Part shown: piece after piece, positions 17,129 through 25,141 of the stretch
How positions within the stretch are numbered: the stretch's first letter is position 1
Layout of the letters: each line of letters begins with the position of its first letter
From: Chitinophaga pinensis
GTDB taxonomy: Bacteria; Bacteroidota; Bacteroidia; Chitinophagales; CAIOSU01
Reading direction: 5' to 3'
Assembly: GCA_945901065.1 (NCBI GenBank)
Contig: CAMDKI010000006.1
Location: 152,876-216,875 of the forward strand
DNA length: 64,000 nucleotides
The notes under the pieces: model-generated
Database searches by the model: none
Seen by the model: only the letters and a program-made list of their open reading frames with translations
Told to the model about the DNA's origin: nothing
Position numbers and translations under genes: made by a program

Positions 17129-18226
17129 TTAAACGTAGTTTATTGGGTTCGTGTTGACTTGGGTAAAATAGAGTGCAAAATTACTGAATTTTTTTTGCAA
17201 AATGGAATGTATAATCTCCGGTGTAAATTGTTCGCTTTCGTAGTGTCCTACATCAGCAATTACAATCTTATTTTCGGCATCGAAAAACTCGTGGTATTTA
17301 AAATCTCCTGTTATATAAACCTGTGCGCCAGCCCTAATGGCATCTTGCAACAAAAAGCTCCCCGAACCGCCACACCATGCCACTTTGGTTACGGTTTTGC
17401 CTAGCAAAGCCGTATGCCTAATCATTGGGGTGTTGAGGCGCTGCTTAATGTGCTGCAAAAAAGCAACCTCCTCTGAGGGGCTGGCCAACTCGCCCACCAT
17501 GCCAGCGCCTACTTGTGCATTTTCGTTTTCCAGCACGAAAATGTCGTAGGCCACCTCTTCGTAAGGGTGGGCCTCCTTTAAAGCTTGGATCACTTTACCT
17601 TCTAAATGAGATGGAAAAATGGTTTCTATTCTGGTCTCAGGTTCTTGGTGGCGTTCACCTTTATTGCCAACGTGTGGGTTGCTGTTATCGCTGCCTTTAA
17701 AAGTGCCTGTGCCAGCCAAGTTAAAGCTTGCCTCGCTATACTCGCCAATATGGCCAGCACCAGCATCAAAGAGCGCATTACGCACCTTATCGGCATCGGC
17801 ATGTGGGGCAAAAGTTACCAGCTTGCGCAGCAGTTGCCGTTTGGGTGATAATATTTGCAAGTTTTGCAATCCCAACTTTTCCCCTATTTTGGCATTTACG
17901 CCATTATGAACATGGTCGAGGTTGGTGTGGATGGCATATATAGCCACATCATTTTTAATGGCTTTGATAACGGTGCGCTCTACATAGTTGCGACCATTAA
18001 ACTTCTTCAACCCTTTAAACACTATGGGGTGGTGCGCTATTACAAGATTGCAACCCTTTTCAATGGCTTCATCAATAACCGCTTCGGTGCTATCCAAGCA
18101 AAGCATCACGCCCGTTACTTCTGCATTGGGATTGCCCACTATCAGCCCACAATTGTCATACCCCTCCTGATAGCTTAGCGGGGCTATGCTTTCTAGGTGC
18201 TGGGTGATGTGTTTTATCTGGGTCAA
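17129..18226 (-). CDS. Nif3-like dinuclear metal-centre protein (DUF34)
   Basis: 365 residues. Metal-ligand motifs IAHHPIVFKG near residue 63-72, HTNLDH near 99-104 and C-terminal DVGHYESE. The length exceeds the 250-residue E. coli YbgI because a PII/CutA-like insert lies between, at about 135-240 (KLVTFAPHADADKVRNALFDAGAG ... HPYEEVAYDI in two segments), as in Bacillus YqfO. The family is sometimes called GTP cyclohydrolase I type 2, but the activity is not established in general. It forms a two-gene operon with the zinc-ribbon gene. Confidence 0.93.
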   Translation of the reverse strand: MTQIKHITQHLESIAPLSYQEGYDNCGLIVGNPNAEVTGVMLCLDSTEAVIDEAIEKGCNLVIAHHPIVFKGLKKFNGRNYVERTVIKAIKNDVAIYAIHTNLDHVHNGVNAKIGEKLGLQNLQILSPKRQLLRKLVTFAPHADADKVRNALFDAGAGHIGEYSEASFNLAGTGTFKGSDNSNPHVGNKGERHQEPETRIETIFPSHLEGKVIQALKEAHPYEEVAYDIFVLENENAQVGAGMVGELASPSEEVAFLQHIKQRLNTPMIRHTALLGKTVTKVAWCGGSGSFLLQDAIRAGAQVYITGDFKYHEFFDAENKIVIADVGHYESEQFTPEIIHSILQKKFSNFALYFTQVNTNPINYV

Positions 18227-18231
18227 AATCT

Positions 18232-18360
18232 TAATTTGAAAATTTGAAAGTGTGCTAACCTGCCAGCCGGCAGGCGGGTTTGAAAATTTTAAAAACTAGT
18301 ATTCGAGCGAGAAGTCAATAATTCATTTCCAAATTTTCAAATTTTCTCATTTTCAAATTA
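18232..18360 (+). repeat. Inverted pair of TTTGAAAA octad arrays
   Basis: Left arm 18232-18250 with a second copy at 18279-18295, right arm 18326-18360 (CCAAATTTTCAAATTTTC and on). The right arm abuts the TAA stop of the phosphohexomutase gene, so its first downstream bases are TTTGAAAA. A separate GC palindrome (18259-18274) is nested between the two left segments. Confidence 0.8.
18259..18274. repeat. Small GC-rich palindrome CCTGCC-N4-GGCAGG
   Basis: CCTGCC (18259-18264) and GGCAGG (18269-18274) around AGCC, then CGGG. It stands out in an AT-rich gap and looks like a dispersed CTGCCGGCAG-type palindrome rather than a terminator, as no T-tract follows. Confidence 0.6.
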
Positions 18361-19758
18361 ACGCAAAAGCGCTGCCTTAGTTTCCTCCAGCATTTGCGTA
18401 ACACGCTCGGGCGTTGCCGCTTCGGCATATACGCGCAATACCGGCTCAGTGCCGCTTGGGCGAATCATGATGGTTTCGTCGTCGCCCAGGTAGTATTTAA
18501 AACCGTCCAAATCTTCTAAACCAGTTATTGGAGAACCAGCAAAAGCCTTGTAAAAGCTATTTTGGCAATTGCTGATGATGCTCTGTTTCTTCTCTTCGGT
18601 AAGGTGCAAATCGTAGCGATTGTAGGAGAATGGCCCAACCACAGCATATACTTCTTGTATTAGCTCAGTTAGTTTTTTGCCGGTTTTGGCCATATATTCC
18701 AGTAGCACCAAACCATCCCAAATACCGTCGCGCTCTGGTATGTGGCCCTTCACAGCTATACCGCCCGATTCTTCGCCACCAACCAACACGTCTTCCTTCA
18801 CCATAATTTCGCTAATGTACTTGAAGCCGATTTTGGTTACTTCTACTTCCAAGCCATAGGCTTTGCAAAGCTTTTTAATTTTGTTGGATACCGAGAAAGC
18901 AATAACCACCTTACCATTAAGGCCTTTGTACTTGTGCAGGTAGTGCACCAGCAACAATAGTATGTGGTGCGAATCGACAAACTCACCATTCTCGTCGTAC
19001 ATACCAATACGGTCGGCATCGCCATCAGTGGCAAGGCCTGCATCAATAGATACGTCAGATTTAATTAAATCAGAGAGTTCTTGCAAGTTGCGGTGCAATG
19101 GCTCTGGAGCGCGACCATGGAAGCCAGGGTTGTAATCGCAGTGCAATAAGGCCGCATTAGGCAGCAAGCGGCGGATTACGTTTTGCCCAGCACCATACAT
19201 GGCATCGTAAGCCAATGATATGCCCGACTCTTCAATTGCCTTAAAATCAAAGTTGGCTTTCACATGGTCGATGTACATATCTTCCAAGTTAATCCACTCC
19301 AACAGGCCTTGCTTTTCTAAGCTAATTAAGTCGCCATTAATATCTGGGGCTGTATCGGGTATCAAGTCTTCTACTTCGGCAATTACAGCTGGGCTGCTTG
19401 GGCCTCCTGCATTGCTTTTTAGTTTAAAACCATTGTAGCTTGGTGGGTTGTGGCTAGCGGTAATAATAACACCAATATCGGCACCCAGTTTGTTCGCTCC
19501 AAAAGATATCATTGGTGTGCTCACAAAGCCTTTGGCCATTTTTACTTTAATGCCATGCGCTGCAACCACCAAAGCAGTGGTTTCAGCAAACAACTCACCA
19601 CCAAAGCGGCAGTCGTGGCCCAATATAATGGCGTTGTGCGTGTTATGTTGTTTTACCCATAGGGCGGTAGCCTCTGCCACGCGTGCTACATTCTCAACGG
19701 TATAGTCTTTTGCAATAATAGCTCTCCAGCCGTCGGTACCGAATTTTATCTTACTCAT
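18358..19758 (-). CDS. Phosphoglucomutase / phosphomannomutase family phosphohexomutase
   Basis: 466 residues from ATG 19758 (MSKIKFGTDGWRAIIAKD), the normal family N-terminus; a longer frame of 21 codons upstream runs into a repeat array and is rejected. Catalytic phosphoserine loop TASHNPPSYNGFK, metal loop TDGDADRIG, sugar-specificity loop GGEESGG and phosphate-binding RPSGTEPVLR are all present in order. It interconverts hexose 1- and 6-phosphates; whether glucose, mannose or glucosamine is preferred cannot be told here. It would supply nucleotide-sugar precursors for rhamnose and lipid A synthesis nearby. Confidence 0.92.
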   Translation of the reverse strand: MSKIKFGTDGWRAIIAKDYTVENVARVAEATALWVKQHNTHNAIILGHDCRFGGELFAETTALVVAAHGIKVKMAKGFVSTPMISFGANKLGADIGVIITASHNPPSYNGFKLKSNAGGPSSPAVIAEVEDLIPDTAPDINGDLISLEKQGLLEWINLEDMYIDHVKANFDFKAIEESGISLAYDAMYGAGQNVIRRLLPNAALLHCDYNPGFHGRAPEPLHRNLQELSDLIKSDVSIDAGLATDGDADRIGMYDENGEFVDSHHILLLLVHYLHKYKGLNGKVVIAFSVSNKIKKLCKAYGLEVEVTKIGFKYISEIMVKEDVLVGGEESGGIAVKGHIPERDGIWDGLVLLEYMAKTGKKLTELIQEVYAVVGPFSYNRYDLHLTEEKKQSIISNCQNSFYKAFAGSPITGLEDLDGFKYYLGDDETIMIRPSGTEPVLRVYAEAATPERVTQMLEETKAALLR

Positions 19759-19799
19759 GTTAGGTTTGTCGTCTTTTGTGGTAATGGAGCGTAAAAATA

Positions 19800-19836
19800 A
19801 AACAATTAGTCCATGGTCCATAGTCGATAGTCCATG
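19800..19836 (+). repeat. AGTC-type heptad array
   Basis: Units TAGTCCA, TGGTCCA, TAGTCGA, TAGTCCA, TGGATAT in a row, same family as 2820-2849. No inverted partner nearby. It lies 42 bases upstream of the phosphohexomutase start. Confidence 0.8.
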
Positions 19837-19931
19837 GATATTGATTTGTTAAAGGATTGGATTAGGTTGATATAAAATATTGGTGTTGCTAAAAGGATAG
19901 TTAAACGGGAAAACAAACAACGCCACCCAAT

Positions 19932-20609
19932 TTAAATTTTCAATTTTGAATTTTTAATCCCTTCATAAAGCCACACGTTCATCAACAGAAGCAGTAGCGA
20001 GTACATGGTATCTTCGATGGGAATGGTATATAGGCGGATGCCTAAGTTGTGGGCATTATTGTACCAAACCACGGGCAGGCTGGTAAGTATACCATTAACG
20101 ATAAGAAACGGCACCAACGAAACGAAATAAGCCAAATAAAACCAGCCCATCCATTTTACTTTAAAAACGAACTGCGCCAGCACTAAAAATGCTGCCGCCA
20201 GCAAAAATGTAACGGACGTGTACAATGCCCCAATATGAAACAAGGCTATTATTGGCAGCGCTATTGCCAACACCGCTGAAATATACGGTGCTGCGGGTTG
20301 CAAATAATCTTTAGGAATGTAATAGCGAAAGCACTGGTAGATAAAAATACAGGCAAAAGGCACTACCACAAAAAATAGCATCTCCTCAATTGGCATGTTG
20401 GCTAGGTGTATACCGATTAGGTATTCTTCATTGAAACCCCAAACCCCCCAAGCGGTAAAAAAATAATCCCACACCAAAAAAAATGTTGCCACCGGTAGCA
20501 TAGCCATAAAAAAGGCAGGCCAATATTGTACAAACCTCACGCGCTTATCAAACGATAGCACCAATGGAAAAAAGGTCGTGAAAATAATGAGGTAGAGATA
20601 AACGGGCAT
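19932..20609 (-). CDS. crtYcd: Lycopene cyclase CrtYcd (fused heterodimeric type)
   Basis: 225-residue, very hydrophobic protein with two copies of the lycopene-cyclase domain in tandem. Each is marked by a P-[IL]-E-[ED] motif at the end of a hydrophobic helix: NMPIEEMLFFV near residue 72 and TIPIEDTMYSLL near 200. About seven membrane segments. It cyclises psi ends of lycopene to beta rings in the inner membrane. This fused form of CrtYc and CrtYd is known from Bacteroidota and archaea. The last residues KNSKLKI and TAA stop are encoded by an octad-like AAATTGAAAATTT repeat. It is the last gene of the crtI-crtB-crtYcd run. Confidence 0.9.
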   Translation of the reverse strand: MPVYLYLIIFTTFFPLVLSFDKRVRFVQYWPAFFMAMLPVATFFLVWDYFFTAWGVWGFNEEYLIGIHLANMPIEEMLFFVVVPFACIFIYQCFRYYIPKDYLQPAAPYISAVLAIALPIIALFHIGALYTSVTFLLAAAFLVLAQFVFKVKWMGWFYLAYFVSLVPFLIVNGILTSLPVVWYNNAHNLGIRLYTIPIEDTMYSLLLLLMNVWLYEGIKNSKLKI

Positions 20610-20615
20610 AAGAAT

Positions 20616-20723
20616 GTACGAAGTACGATTTACGATGTACGATTTAACAATATGGAATTTACTACTTCAATTCCAGCAATCCAATTTCATTAGCACATTG
20701 GTATATCAGCACATTAGCACATT
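20616..20723 (+). repeat. Heptad array and TAGCACAT array between crtYcd and crtB
   Basis: 20616-20645 has 7-base units GTACGAA, GTACGAT, TTACGAT, GTACGAT. 20690-20723 repeats TAGCACAT with spacing of about 8 bases and runs to the stop region of crtB. The two arms are not complementary to each other. They fill nearly the whole 113-base gap. Confidence 0.7.
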
Positions 20724-21559
20724 TACAATATATTGAGACTGCTTTTTACGTAGGTTTTCACGAGCAATCCAATTTTTCGCCTATCAGACACGCGTATTCG
20801 CTCGCTTTTTACTACCTCAGCTGCTGATTGCTTTATTTTGTTAAACAACGAAATATAGTATATGTAGGCCAAGTAAACGCCCATTTTTGCACCTTTAGGA
20901 AGCTCCATAATGCCTTTGTACGCTTCGTCAAAATCAGCTTGAATGTTGGCTTCTACTTGTTTTTTAGCCTCCTCATCAAAGGTGGCGAAATTCATACCCG
21001 GAAAATAAACCCTACCACGCTCCGTATAATCGCTCTTCATGTCGCGTAGGAAGTTTACCTTTTGGAAAGCTGAACCTAGGCTTTTAGCCGATGCCTTCAA
21101 TCTATCGTATTCGGCGTCGTTGCCCTCGCAAAAAACCCTTAGGCACATAAGACCCACCACTTCGGCCGAACCGTAAATGTAGGCATCGTACATACTTGTC
21201 TCGTAACGGTCATATTGCAGGTCCATTTCCATACTCTTCAAAAAGGAATCGATCAAATCCCATTCAATATGGTATTGGTTTACTACCAGTTGAAAAGCAT
21301 GGAGCACTGGATTTAAACTTATTTTTTCATCGATGGCTCGAACGGTATCTTCTCTAAACCTTGCCAGCAATGCCTTTTTATCGTGGTCATGAAACGTGTC
21401 TACAATCTCGTCAGCAAAACGCACATAACCATATATACCGTAAATAGCATCGTGGAAACGATTGTCGAGGGTTTGAATGCCGAGGGTAAAAGAAGTACTA
21501 TACGCCTTGGTAATGAGGCGGCTACATCCGAAACTGGTTTTATCAAACAGGGTTAGCAT
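20723..21559 (-). CDS. crtB: Phytoene synthase CrtB
   Basis: 278 residues, squalene/phytoene synthase family. It joins two geranylgeranyl diphosphates to phytoene. Both Asp-rich substrate motifs are visible: RFADEIVDTFHD (about 47-58) and NFLRDMKSDYTERGRVYFP near residues 170-188. The N-terminal STSF and later YIYGSAEVVG are also conserved. It lies 194 bases downstream of crtI, with a TTGTTTAA element (21586-21593) 27 bases before the start that recurs at the crtI, sigma and carH regions. Confidence 0.95.
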   Translation of the reverse strand: MLTLFDKTSFGCSRLITKAYSTSFTLGIQTLDNRFHDAIYGIYGYVRFADEIVDTFHDHDKKALLARFREDTVRAIDEKISLNPVLHAFQLVVNQYHIEWDLIDSFLKSMEMDLQYDRYETSMYDAYIYGSAEVVGLMCLRVFCEGNDAEYDRLKASAKSLGSAFQKVNFLRDMKSDYTERGRVYFPGMNFATFDEEAKKQVEANIQADFDEAYKGIMELPKGAKMGVYLAYIYYISLFNKIKQSAAEVVKSERIRVSDRRKIGLLVKTYVKSSLNIL

Positions 21560-21753
21560 AACAAATTAACAGGCATTATGGTTGTTTGTTTAATGAAAGT
21601 GCAACTTTATTGCTAGATTTTGGAATTTGGTGAATAGATTTATTTTACTGCCATAATTGGTTTCAACTACTACCAACATGATTACTGGGCATTAATTAAT
21701 TACCGCTGGAATACCATTTTGTTGAAAAAATACCACCTACTACCAAACTCTCA

Positions 21754-23235
21754 TTACACGCCAAATTCTCTTACTACCTCCTTTGCAACCACTTCGCCCG
21801 AAATGATGGATGGCGGTACACCTGGCCCCGGAACAGTCAATTGGCCAGCAAAGTACAGGTTTTTTATTTTGGAGTTTTTGAGCGAAGGTTTGAATATGGC
21901 CGTCTGCATTAAGGTGTTTGCCAAACCATAGGCATTGCCTTTAAAAGAGTTATAGCGGCTCATAAAATCGTTGTGGGCAAAACTGCGCTTATAAATTACG
22001 TGCTCACGAATGCTCTGGCCTGTTAGTTTTTCCAACCGCTGCATTATCAGTTCGTAATAGTGCGCTCGCGTAACTTCATTATCGTCTAACCCTGGAGCTA
22101 CCGGAATTAAGATAAACAGATTTTCTTTCCCTTCGGGCGCCACGGTATGGTCGGTTATGCTTGGGGCGCAAACATAAAACAAGGGGTTCTCGGGCCACTT
22201 TGGATGGGTGTATATCTCATCGGCAAATTGCTCAAAACTTTGATCGAAAAATAAGTTGTGATGCAATAGGTTATTCAGCTTTTTATCTACACCCAAATAG
22301 AATATCAACGACGAGGGAGCCATTATACGGCTGTCCCAGTAGCTTTCGCTGTATTGTCGGTATGGTTTTGGAATTAGGTTTTGTTCTACGTGGTTGTAAT
22401 CGGCACCTGCAACTATAATATCGGCAAACAAAGTGCCTTCGGCGGTATTAACCGAACCAGCACGCCCAGCGTGTATGTTTATCTCGGTAACAGCGGCATT
22501 GTATTTAAACTTAACGCCCAGCTCTTCGGCCAACTTTACCATGCCGCCAATAATCTCATACATGCCACCTTTGGGGTACCAAGTGCCCAATACTAGGTCG
22601 GCATAGTTCATTAAGCTATATAGAGCTGGAGTATTTTCGGGCAAAGCGCCTAGAAAATAAACAGGGAACTCCAATAACTTAACCAGCTTTTCGTTTTTAA
22701 ACAAGCCCTTTACATGCTTGCGTATACTGGTAAACAGCTGCAGCCTGAACAATGCCGTTAGCAGTTTTGGGTCGGCAAATTCCCAAATGGAGCGGCTTGG
22801 GCGATGAACCAAATCATTAATGCCTGCCTCATATTTCTCGGCGGCTTCTTTTAGGAAACGCTTAAGGTTGGGTGTGCTGCCCGGTTCAAGTTTCTCGAAC
22901 ATGGCATACAAATCGTCTAACGACGCAGGCACATCCATTATGTCATCTTGGCCATAGTATATTCGGTAGCCTGGGTCAAGGCGCACTAACTCATAATAAT
23001 CGCTTACTTTTTTACCAAAGTGGGCAAAAAACTGCTCAAACACATCGGGCATCCAATACCAGCTTGGGCCCATATCAAACACAAACCCTTCGGCCTCAAA
23101 CTTTGAAGCCCTGCCACCTGCCGATTCGTTTTTCTCTAGCACAGTTACTTCAAATCCCTCTTTTGCCAAATGGCACGCCGCCGATAAACCCGCAAAACCG
23201 CTACCAATAACTATTACTTTCTTCTTATTTGCCAC
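21754..23235 (-). CDS. crtI: Phytoene desaturase CrtI
   Basis: 493-residue FAD-dependent desaturase that converts phytoene to lycopene. N-terminal motif VIGSGFAGLSAACHLAKEG followed by LEKNESAGGRAS. C-terminal signature YFAGQLTVPGPGVPPSIISGE. Compared with the protein at 4025-5557 it lacks the insert at residues 265-285 and sits next to crtB, which supports the CrtI assignment. A TACCTTTG -7 box (23256-23263, minus) is 20 bases upstream of the ATG. Its product is the substrate of CrtYcd in the same cassette. Confidence 0.94.
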   Translation of the reverse strand: MANKKKVIVIGSGFAGLSAACHLAKEGFEVTVLEKNESAGGRASKFEAEGFVFDMGPSWYWMPDVFEQFFAHFGKKVSDYYELVRLDPGYRIYYGQDDIMDVPASLDDLYAMFEKLEPGSTPNLKRFLKEAAEKYEAGINDLVHRPSRSIWEFADPKLLTALFRLQLFTSIRKHVKGLFKNEKLVKLLEFPVYFLGALPENTPALYSLMNYADLVLGTWYPKGGMYEIIGGMVKLAEELGVKFKYNAAVTEINIHAGRAGSVNTAEGTLFADIIVAGADYNHVEQNLIPKPYRQYSESYWDSRIMAPSSLIFYLGVDKKLNNLLHHNLFFDQSFEQFADEIYTHPKWPENPLFYVCAPSITDHTVAPEGKENLFILIPVAPGLDDNEVTRAHYYELIMQRLEKLTGQSIREHVIYKRSFAHNDFMSRYNSFKGNAYGLANTLMQTAIFKPSLKNSKIKNLYFAGQLTVPGPGVPPSIISGEVVAKEVVREFGV

Positions 23236-23255
23236 GTTGGTGCATTTTCTTTAGC

Positions 23256-23263
23256 CAAAGGTA
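23256..23263 (-). promoter_or_regulatory. Candidate crtI promoter -7 box
   Basis: The minus strand reads TACCTTTG, fitting the Bacteroidota TAnnTTTG consensus, 20 bases before the crtI ATG. I see no good TTTG -33 box at the usual distance, because that stretch is taken by the hairpin 23272-23304. Confidence 0.45.
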
Positions 23264-23271
23264 CAAAACAT

Positions 23272-23304
23272 AAGAGGCACTGCTTTGTTCAAGCAGTGCC
23301 TCTT
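23272..23304 (-). terminator. Hairpin terminator after the ECF sigma gene
   Basis: Perfect 13-bp stem AAGAGGCACTGCT (23272-23284) with AGCAGTGCCTCTT (23292-23304) around a 7-base loop. On the minus strand it is followed by TATGTTTTGTACC. It is 29 bases after the sigma-factor stop and just upstream of the presumed crtI promoter, so an attenuator role is possible. Confidence 0.75.
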
Positions 23305-23315
23305 AAATTTAAATT

Positions 23316-23337
23316 TTAAACAACTTGGATTGTTTAA
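23316..23337. promoter_or_regulatory. Inverted repeat TTAAACAA-N6-TTGTTTAA, candidate operator
   Basis: Perfect 8-bp inverted repeat (23316-23323 and 23330-23337) overlapping the sigma-factor stop codon, about 80 bases upstream of crtI. The same half-site (TTAAACA / TGTTTAA) recurs upstream of the sigma gene (23901-23907, 23924-23930), carH (24974-25003) and crtB (21586-21593). A binding site for the CarH-like regulator is inference; the site is AT-rich and could be chance. Confidence 0.4.
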
Positions 23338-23843
23338 TCTGGTTTGTATTGTTCCAATTTACCTTTCAACTCTTTACGGGCAAAAAATATGCGACTTTTT
23401 ACGGTACCTAATGGCAAACGAAGTTCGTCGGCTATTTCATGATATTTGTAGCCTTCAAAATGCATCATAAAAGGTACACGAAACTCTTCAGACAATTCGC
23501 GAATGGCAACTTTCATGTCGTCCATTACAAATTTTGCCGTTGCGGCATTTTCTGTCAATGCCTCGCTTGAGTTGATATAATACAGATTATCGGTAGTATC
23601 GATAATAGTATTACGCTTTACTTTACGACGATAGTTGTTGATGAAGATATTTTTCATGATAGTAAACAACCATGCTTTCAGGTTGGTACCGTCTTGAAAT
23701 TTATCCTTGTTCGACAATGCCCTGAACATGGTATCCTGTATCAAGTCATTTGCTTCTTCCATGTTTTTAGTCAGGTTCAAAGCAAATGGACGCAATGAGC
23801 TAGAAAAGCCTGTTACTACAGTATCGAATTCGTGATTGGTCAT
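23334..23843 (-). CDS. ECF RNA polymerase sigma factor
   Basis: 169 residues. Region 2 is about 8-75, with NLTKNMEEANDLIQDTMFRAL and the KAWLFTIMKNIFINNYRR helix. Region 4 is about 110-165, with YHEIADELRLPLGTVKSRIFFARKEL as its helix-turn-helix. There is no anti-sigma gene next to it. It sits between carH and crtI, an arrangement found in carotenoid clusters of Bacteroidota, so it probably directs transcription of the crt genes. A well-formed promoter (-33 TTTG, 20 bases, -7 TATATTTG) lies upstream. A decayed copy of part of this gene is found at 25142-25237. Confidence 0.92.
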   Translation of the reverse strand: MTNHEFDTVVTGFSSSLRPFALNLTKNMEEANDLIQDTMFRALSNKDKFQDGTNLKAWLFTIMKNIFINNYRRKVKRNTIIDTTDNLYYINSSEALTENAATAKFVMDDMKVAIRELSEEFRVPFMMHFEGYKYHEIADELRLPLGTVKSRIFFARKELKGKLEQYKPD

Positions 23844-23863
23844 TGTGTTATTGTTTGGTTAGT

Positions 23864-23895
23864 CAAATATAACACCAGCAATCCACAAAAGCAAA
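23864..23895 (-). promoter_or_regulatory. Promoter of the ECF sigma gene
   Basis: On the minus strand, TTTG (23892-23895), a 20-base spacer and TATATTTG (23864-23871), an exact match to the Bacteroidota TTTG-N19-21-TAnnTTTG promoter, 21 bases before the ATG. The inverted half-sites TGTTTAA (23901-23907) and TTAAACA (23924-23930) lie directly upstream of the -33 box. Confidence 0.7.
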
Positions 23896-24009
23896 CTATT
23901 TGTTTAATCTTTTCCCTTAATCGTTAAACAAAATCATTTTCAACGATGCGAGCATTACACAACTGTTTAGGCTAGCCATTTCGGTAGCGAAAAGGTTACC
24001 AAAACTTTT

Positions 24010-24909
24010 TTACTTTGCCTCAACAGCACATAGGGTATCCAATTTAGCATGGGCCTGCTGCAAGTTTTGCAACAATTGGACATTGGAACCAAAATGAAAA
24101 TGCTGCTTCGAAAACTGACCGCCAGCAAGCCAAATTTCGCTTTCAGGAAAACTTCTGGCCAACACGTTTACGTACTGCTGAAGAGCATCACCAGCAGGTG
24201 TGGTGGTAACATAACATACCATATACTTGTTTTTGTGCCGCTTATGTATAGCAACAATATCAGCAAAAGGCATATTAGCCCCCAGGTATAGAACCTTCAT
24301 GTTTCGGGCTCTAATTAGGTAACACATAAACAGCAAACCTATTTCATGCAATTCGCCTTCGGGGCCGAACAACAAAAAAGTATCATCAGCGCTGCTATGT
24401 GACACTAGTTGTCCATCGATAGCCACTATGAGCTTTTGCCTAACCATATTACTTACAAAATGCTCATGGGCAGGATTTATAGCTCCCGTAATCCATAAAT
24501 AACCAATACGCTCCATAAAAGGAAAAATAATATTGGTCATGGTTTTCTCAAACCCCATGCGCAGAACGCTATTGGCCAGCAGTTTCTCGAAATGCTCTTC
24601 ATTTAGCTCAAGCATTGCTAACGTAAGTGCCGCAAACTGCTTATCGGTATCGTCTGTTATGTTAGTTACCTTCTTTACCTCTTGGTGCAACTCATCAGTA
24701 GTAAGCTGCGCAATGCGAGAAATTTTGTAACCATGATCGTTTAGCAAACTAACATTTAGCAGCTTCCGCAAGTCGGCGTCATTGTATGTTCTAATATTCG
24801 TAACGGTTCGCTGGGGCTCAATAATATGGTAGCGCTGCTCCCAAATACGTATAGTATGGGCTTTTACTCCAGACAAATGCTCTAAATCTTTAATGGAATA
24901 GTTGGCCAT
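24010..24909 (-). CDS. carH: CarH-type MerR regulator with adenosylcobalamin photoreceptor domain
   Basis: 299 residues. MerR helix-turn-helix at 1-72 (YSIKDLEHLSGVKAHTIRIWEQRY). A four-helix bundle at about 85-165 contains W139 followed nine residues later by E149-H150, the W-x9-EH signature that caps the adenosyl group in CarH. A B12-binding Rossmann domain at about 170-285 has E186-L-H188-E-I-G191 (E-x-H-x-x-G, the lower-ligand histidine) and LAGGQ at 261-265. In CarH, the dark AdoB12-bound tetramer represses crt genes and light breaks it apart. By family knowledge this protein should act the same way on the neighbouring sigma factor and crt genes. No separate light-sensor gene is present. 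Confidence 0.93.
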   Translation of the reverse strand: MANYSIKDLEHLSGVKAHTIRIWEQRYHIIEPQRTVTNIRTYNDADLRKLLNVSLLNDHGYKISRIAQLTTDELHQEVKKVTNITDDTDKQFAALTLAMLELNEEHFEKLLANSVLRMGFEKTMTNIIFPFMERIGYLWITGAINPAHEHFVSNMVRQKLIVAIDGQLVSHSSADDTFLLFGPEGELHEIGLLFMCYLIRARNMKVLYLGANMPFADIVAIHKRHKNKYMVCYVTTTPAGDALQQYVNVLARSFPESEIWLAGGQFSKQHFHFGSNVQLLQNLQQAHAKLDTLCAVEAK

Positions 24910-24973
24910 AACCTTTTGCTCAAATAAGTTTAACTATACCGATTGATATTAAAGACAATCGAGCCCAACAAAC

Positions 24974-25003
24974 TGTTTAACAATTAAACACTATCGTTAA
25001 ACA
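24974..25003. promoter_or_regulatory. Cluster of TGTTTAAC / GTTAAACA half-sites upstream of carH
   Basis: TGTTTAAC (24974-24981), TTAAACA (24984-24990) and GTTAAACA (24996-25003); the last shares CGTTAAACAA with the sigma-gene upstream region (23922-23931). About 65-95 bases before the carH start. A CarH autoregulatory operator is plausible but unproven. Confidence 0.4.
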
Positions 25004-25141
25004 ACTGCTAAAGTATAGAAAATTTTATAAAGAGTATAGCGAAATAAAAGAAACTGCAAAAAACTACTCTATCGCAAACATAACCTAAAGGCAATAACAC
25101 TTAACTGCGCTTGCATTTTGAGTTTATTTACCTTAAGCTAT

